Assembly (NCBI GenBank): GCA_964035545.1
Contig: CAXIUT010000036.1
Span: 1 to 64,000, forward strand
Length of the DNA stretch: 64,000 bases
Origin: Bugula neritina
Taxonomy: Eukaryota; Bryozoa; Gymnolaemata; Cheilostomatida; Bugulidae
Direction: 5' to 3'
Below, piece after piece: positions 60,244 through 64,000 of this stretch. Position numbers and translations under genes: made by a program. Each line of letters begins with the position of its first letter. Position 1 is the first letter of the stretch. The notes below the pieces were generated by a model, which saw only the letters and a list, made by a program, of their open reading frames with translations, was not told the origin of the DNA and searched no databases.

Positions 60244-63200
60244 ATGTAAAGAATTATGTCAATGTTAACCCATGAAAACATGTCAATACTTTAGAGATAA
60301 TTCTAGCTATATCCAAAAGGTTTAGAGTTGCCTACTTTTATCTATCTGATGAAACGTTTATATACTCCTTAGAATGAATTAAGTAAATATTATTTCGTAA
60401 ATGATTTGATAAAGTTTTTTCAAGCGATAGATATCAACGGGGATGGACATTTATAATGGTCATAATTTACTTAATATATCATATAGAATATAAGAAGAAT
60501 AGATAAACCAAATTACAAGAATAAAGAATTCCAATAAAATGAGATAATATCTTCAGCATATTCTAAAATAAGTAACTAATATAAAATAACTAATATAATT
60601 GATACTAATACTACTAACTGTATTAAAAAGATCTTGTATATACCTAAATAGCAAAGATATTATTTATTAGAAGCAGGTTCTAATATATTAAGAGTATATT
60701 CTTCTAGTTTTATTTTATTAGATTATTTAGAATTGAAAGGATCAACTGTTAATTGTTCAATAATCGATTTTGGATTTGATAAATAGAGTATAATATTTTG
60801 TGGAATATTTGATAATAGTGCAAGATATTGTAATTTGAAATTAATAGGTAATGTTAAAACATGTAATTAATGTTAAATAAAAAAGTTATCAAATTATCAT
60901 AAAGTATAATATTTACCTTTACATAAATATTGGGCTTTTTTATCAAAAAATGGATAAATAAAATTAAGTACAGCAATCTATCGTAGTCGTACTAATTTAT
61001 AATATAATAATATAATACAATTAAAACAACATGAAACATTAATAACTGATATAGTATAAATATAATAACCATTACATCTAGCAACATCATCTATGGATGG
61101 TAATGTTAAATTTTATTCAAGTTATTTAAAGAAAAGTCAAACACTTGAACATATAAATGAACAGACTCATTCAGCTATAAATAATAAACAAAAGAAAGGG
61201 ATATTAGGTATAGATTATACTAGATAATTTGGTAGTTATTTATTAAGTTATGGATTTAATTCAGCTATTTATATTTATTCTTTATAGATATCATTAATAA
61301 AAGGTTATACAGGTAAATATAAAGAACATAATGGTAATTTATTAGGTGCTAAATTTTTGAGATCATTTCCTTATGTATTATCATTTGATGATAAACTTAA
61401 TATGAGAATATGGGATTTTAGATATTTCAATACAATACAAATAATAAATTGTTAAAAACATTTTATAAATCCTTCTTGTTTATAAATAATACCATAGTTA
61501 TCATAATGTTTAATATGTTAAAAAAAAATAACTCAATTTCGTGCTCCTTCATTATAAAAGAAATCAAAATAAATAAATTAATTTCATTTTTTATATGATT
61601 TTAAAGTATGTTCATCAAATAATACTATATTTCTATTTACATCTAATGATGTTAGAGTATATAATATGATAACAGGTACATTATAAAAAATATTTACTAA
61701 ATTAAATTAAAATACTCATAATATTCATTTAACTGCTTGTTAATTTGGTTATAAAAGTAGGAAGTTTTTTATTGGAGATGCTGCTGGATATGTTAGGTAA
61801 TATTGTAGTTAAACTGGTTAGTTTTTACAATAAATATAACCAGGATAAAATAATTATTATTAAAATAAAGCTATAATTAAAATAATATTTTTGAAATAAC
61901 ATTCTTTATTAATAATATGTTCATTAGATGGTAGAATATTAATATATTAAAGAGATTCTTAAAGTGAATTTCAACTAATAAGAGATATAAGATAAACTCA
62001 TTATTAATTAACTACAGCATAAGCATCAGCTAGATATTGTGTATTAGCTACTGGTGGAGAAGATGGTATAATAAATATATGGAATTTATAGAAGTTATCA
62101 TTTGATGGTTGTATTGTATTAAGTAGTAAAATAATAAATATATCTTTTAGTCCTATACATCCTATCATGATAATAACATAATAAAAAGGTATAATTAATT
62201 TATTTTATATCAGACCTTATGATAACTTAAATATGAGAAATAAATGTTTTCTTAAAATAAGTAATATTTAGAATAATAATTTATTAAATATTAAGTCAAT
62301 TAGATTTTAATTAGTAATAAAAGAATATATAAAAGATAAAGAAATAATAAATAAATAAGATGATTATTATTTGATATGTATAATAGGTAATTAAGATGGT
62401 AAAATAAAAATAATAAATTTGACTTAATTATTATCTAAATATAAAATATAACAAAATCATCAAATATTTTCAATAAAAAAAGCATTAAAATGTTAAACAA
62501 ATTCATTTAAAATAGTAATAAATAATTAACGTAAAAAAATATTATAAAAAGGTTATTCAAATAAAAATATATAAAATATAATATTATAATAATTTAAATT
62601 AAAAAAATAATTTGAAGCACATAAATAATAAATATAACATATAAATTATTTTAAATAACATTCTATTTTAATATCTACATCATCAGAATAAAAAAAAATT
62701 AAAATATGGAATCTCTAAGGTTAATTAAATGGTTGTATTGATTTTTATACATTTAAAAAAATTAGTTGGAAAGTAGGAGAAATAAATTTTTATAAAACTT
62801 TACAAGCTATTAATACTACTATATATTCTATGAAATTAATATAAAATAAAGAATTATAATTTGGAGAATAATAATTTATACGTGTTAATTTATTATTAAA
62901 TTAATATATGGATGTTATCTAAAAATAAGATTATCTTAATTGGATTGGAGTCTTACGTAGAACTAGAAGTCGTCCAAGAATAAGAAAACCTATAAGTTTA
63001 ATACAAGAATAAGATTTATTTGATGTTAGAGATTAAGTATAGAAATTAAAAGATGTTAATCAAAAAGGATGTAATAATTAGGATTAAAATATAATTTAGT
63101 TTAATCAAATTTATAATAAATTAGTTAGTAAAATTAAAAATAGAATTGATAAAACTTAATTACCATCAATTAATAAAAAATCATCAATTAATTAAAAATA

Positions 63201-63453
63201 ATAAAAATATAAATAAAAATAAATCAATAATTTAGGTTAGTTTATGGTTGTTTTAAAAAAAACACTTAAAGGTAATCAAGAATAATAAAAAAAATATTAA
63301 AAATAATTTAGTATCATCATGAATAAAGGTAAATAAAAAAAAAAAACATTGTAAAATGTTATATCAAAGTTTAGGACAAGTTAAAAAAAATATATAAGTC
63401 ATGGAAAAAAAAAGTCAAATCAAAATCAAAAAACTTATATCATGAACATTTGA
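60244..63453 (+). CDS. EF-hand + WD40 protein, WDR49/WDR64-like
   Basis: An uninterrupted 1,069-residue frame (MERIMSMLTHENM to KTYIMNI). An N-terminal helix (EREFELYPKGLELPTFIYLM) leads into one EF-hand, AIDINGDGHLEWSEF at about 63-77, whose Glu-12 is TAA (60463-60465). About eight to ten WD40-type repeats follow (SMDGNVKFY, FDDKLNMRIWDFR, ATGGEDGIINIWNLEK, STSSEEKKIKIWNLEGE). The C-terminal 170 residues are basic and Lys/Gln-rich. EF-hand-plus-WD40 architecture is that of WDR49 (CFAP337), WDR64 and Drosophila WDY, linked to cilia and sperm flagella. Codon use is markedly AT-richer than in the genes to the left and there is no intron. The frame is also open upstream through the telomeric tract, but no earlier ATG is available. 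Confidence 0.83.
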
Positions 63454-63510
63454 TTGATTATCTCATTATTTTATGAATGTGTAGTCAGGTTTAGTTTTTT
63501 TAGTTGTTTT

Positions 63511-63620
63511 TAGTCATGTTTTATCATGTTTTAATCATGTTTTATCATGTTTTAGTCATGTTTTATCATGTTTTAGTCATGTTTTATCATGTTTTAGTCA
63601 TGTTTTATCATGTTTTATCA
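63511..63620. repeat. Minisatellite, TCATGTTTTA units
   Basis: About ten units of 10-11 bp alternating TCATGTTTTA and TCATGTTTTAG. Lies in the 3' spacer of the WD40 gene. No palindrome or coding sense was seen. Confidence 0.9.
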
Positions 63621-63630
63621 AATATTTATT

Positions 63631-63676
63631 CATAACAATCATAACAATCATAACAATCATAACAATCATAACAATC
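63631..63676. repeat. Minisatellite, CATAACAAT units
   Basis: Five perfect 9-bp units in a row, directly after the previous minisatellite. The two arrays fill the space between convergent genes. Confidence 0.92.
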
Positions 63677-63731
63677 ACATTCTTTTTATTATATATAACA
63701 AAAATATTAATAACTAAATAATTTTCTAGAA

Positions 63732-63998
63732 TCACTGTTTATATTTTTCTGACAACATTGCACAACATCTAGAGAAACAATTTCCTTAATCTTCTTCTTA
63801 TTATTCTTAACTTTATTCATCTTAATTAATTGAACGATCAGTATTCGATAATAATGATTGTTTTTTACTATTTTTAGCTCTTTAATATGACGTACTATTT
63901 GAACATACATTTTTTAGTTGATCACCTAATAAACTAAAGATAAATATACTAAATATAATTGAGAATAAACTTGATACTATTGAATTAGCTAGAACAAG
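63732..63998 (-). CDS. Partial membrane protein, C-terminus, start outside window
   Basis: Minus-strand open frame of 88 residues running in from beyond the window and ending at TGA (63732-63734). It begins with a hydrophobic segment (SSLFSIIFSIFIFSLLGDQL), which resembles the S4-S5/S5 segment of voltage-gated cation channels, then has a polar stretch and a very acidic tail (NEDEESEEEEEDEGN) with FSRCCAM near the end. The acidic tail depends on UAR=Glu. The channel resemblance is weak; any membrane protein with an acidic cytoplasmic tail would fit. Confidence 0.45.
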
Positions 63999-64000
63999 TT

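Noticed and set aside
63631-63676. Asp-Cys-Tyr repeat protein on the minus strand, and a CRISPR-like array
   Set aside because: The frame with the acidic tail is better supported and ends before the repeat; the units are contiguous without spacers and the host is a eukaryote.
1-64000. tRNA, rRNA and small-RNA genes
   Set aside because: I looked for T-loop-like GGTTCGAATC motifs with cloverleaf context and for rRNA-like GC-rich blocks and found none convincing; a dedicated covariance-model scan could still find one.

Overview
The window is AT-rich ciliate DNA. It carries C4A2/G4T2 telomeric repeats, reads TAA and TAG as sense codons with TGA as the only stop, and has ultrashort spliceosomal-type introns (20-23 nt, plus one of about 32 nt). 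The reassigned codons appear to mean glutamate, not the more common glutamine. Four EF-hand loops in two unrelated genes carry TAA or TAG at the nearly invariant Glu-12, and TLDc paralogues exchange TAG with GAA at a conserved site. UAR=Glu is the peritrich nuclear code, so a Vorticella/Carchesium/Epistylis-type ciliate is inferred; the genus cannot be named from this window. All translations below use UAR=Glu.

Layout. Positions 1-24086 look like a complete, telomere-capped macronuclear chromosome (C4A2 on the left, G4T2 on the right). A run of exactly 200 N joins it to a second telomere-capped sequence starting at 24287. Single-orientation telomeric tracts also lie inside the sequence at 11556-11636, 30360-30422 and 60114-60176. 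At 11556 the tract replaces a non-telomeric segment that is still present in paralogous duplicons.

From 428 to 6983 there is a very large decayed gene with about 24 TPRs and a kinase-like C-terminus. From 7 to 49 kb the window is a subtelomeric array of duplicons built around nine copies of a Cys-cluster + TLDc gene. Six have intact reading frames, one has a single homopolymer shift and two are clear pseudogenes. The copies lie in both orientations and fall into three N-terminal subfamilies. Their flanks carry remnants of a charged, AT-hook-containing ORF and a possible cyclin-box-like ORF. Two copies of a calmodulin-like EF-hand gene sit divergently beside TLDc genes in an inverted duplication.

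From 49 to 64 kb the sequence is ordinary, gene-dense and well preserved: a coiled-coil TLDc protein, a two-TM ciliate membrane protein, a PF6/SPAG17-like central-apparatus protein with four introns, a TMEM216/TMEM17-like transition-zone protein, an arrestin-like protein and, beyond the 60.1 kb telomeric tract, an EF-hand + WD40 protein of the WDR49/WDR64 type. Several of these are ciliary proteins. The intact frames here argue that the indels in the array and in the TPR gene are real decay rather than general sequencing error. No tRNA, rRNA, CRISPR array or intact transposon was recognised.
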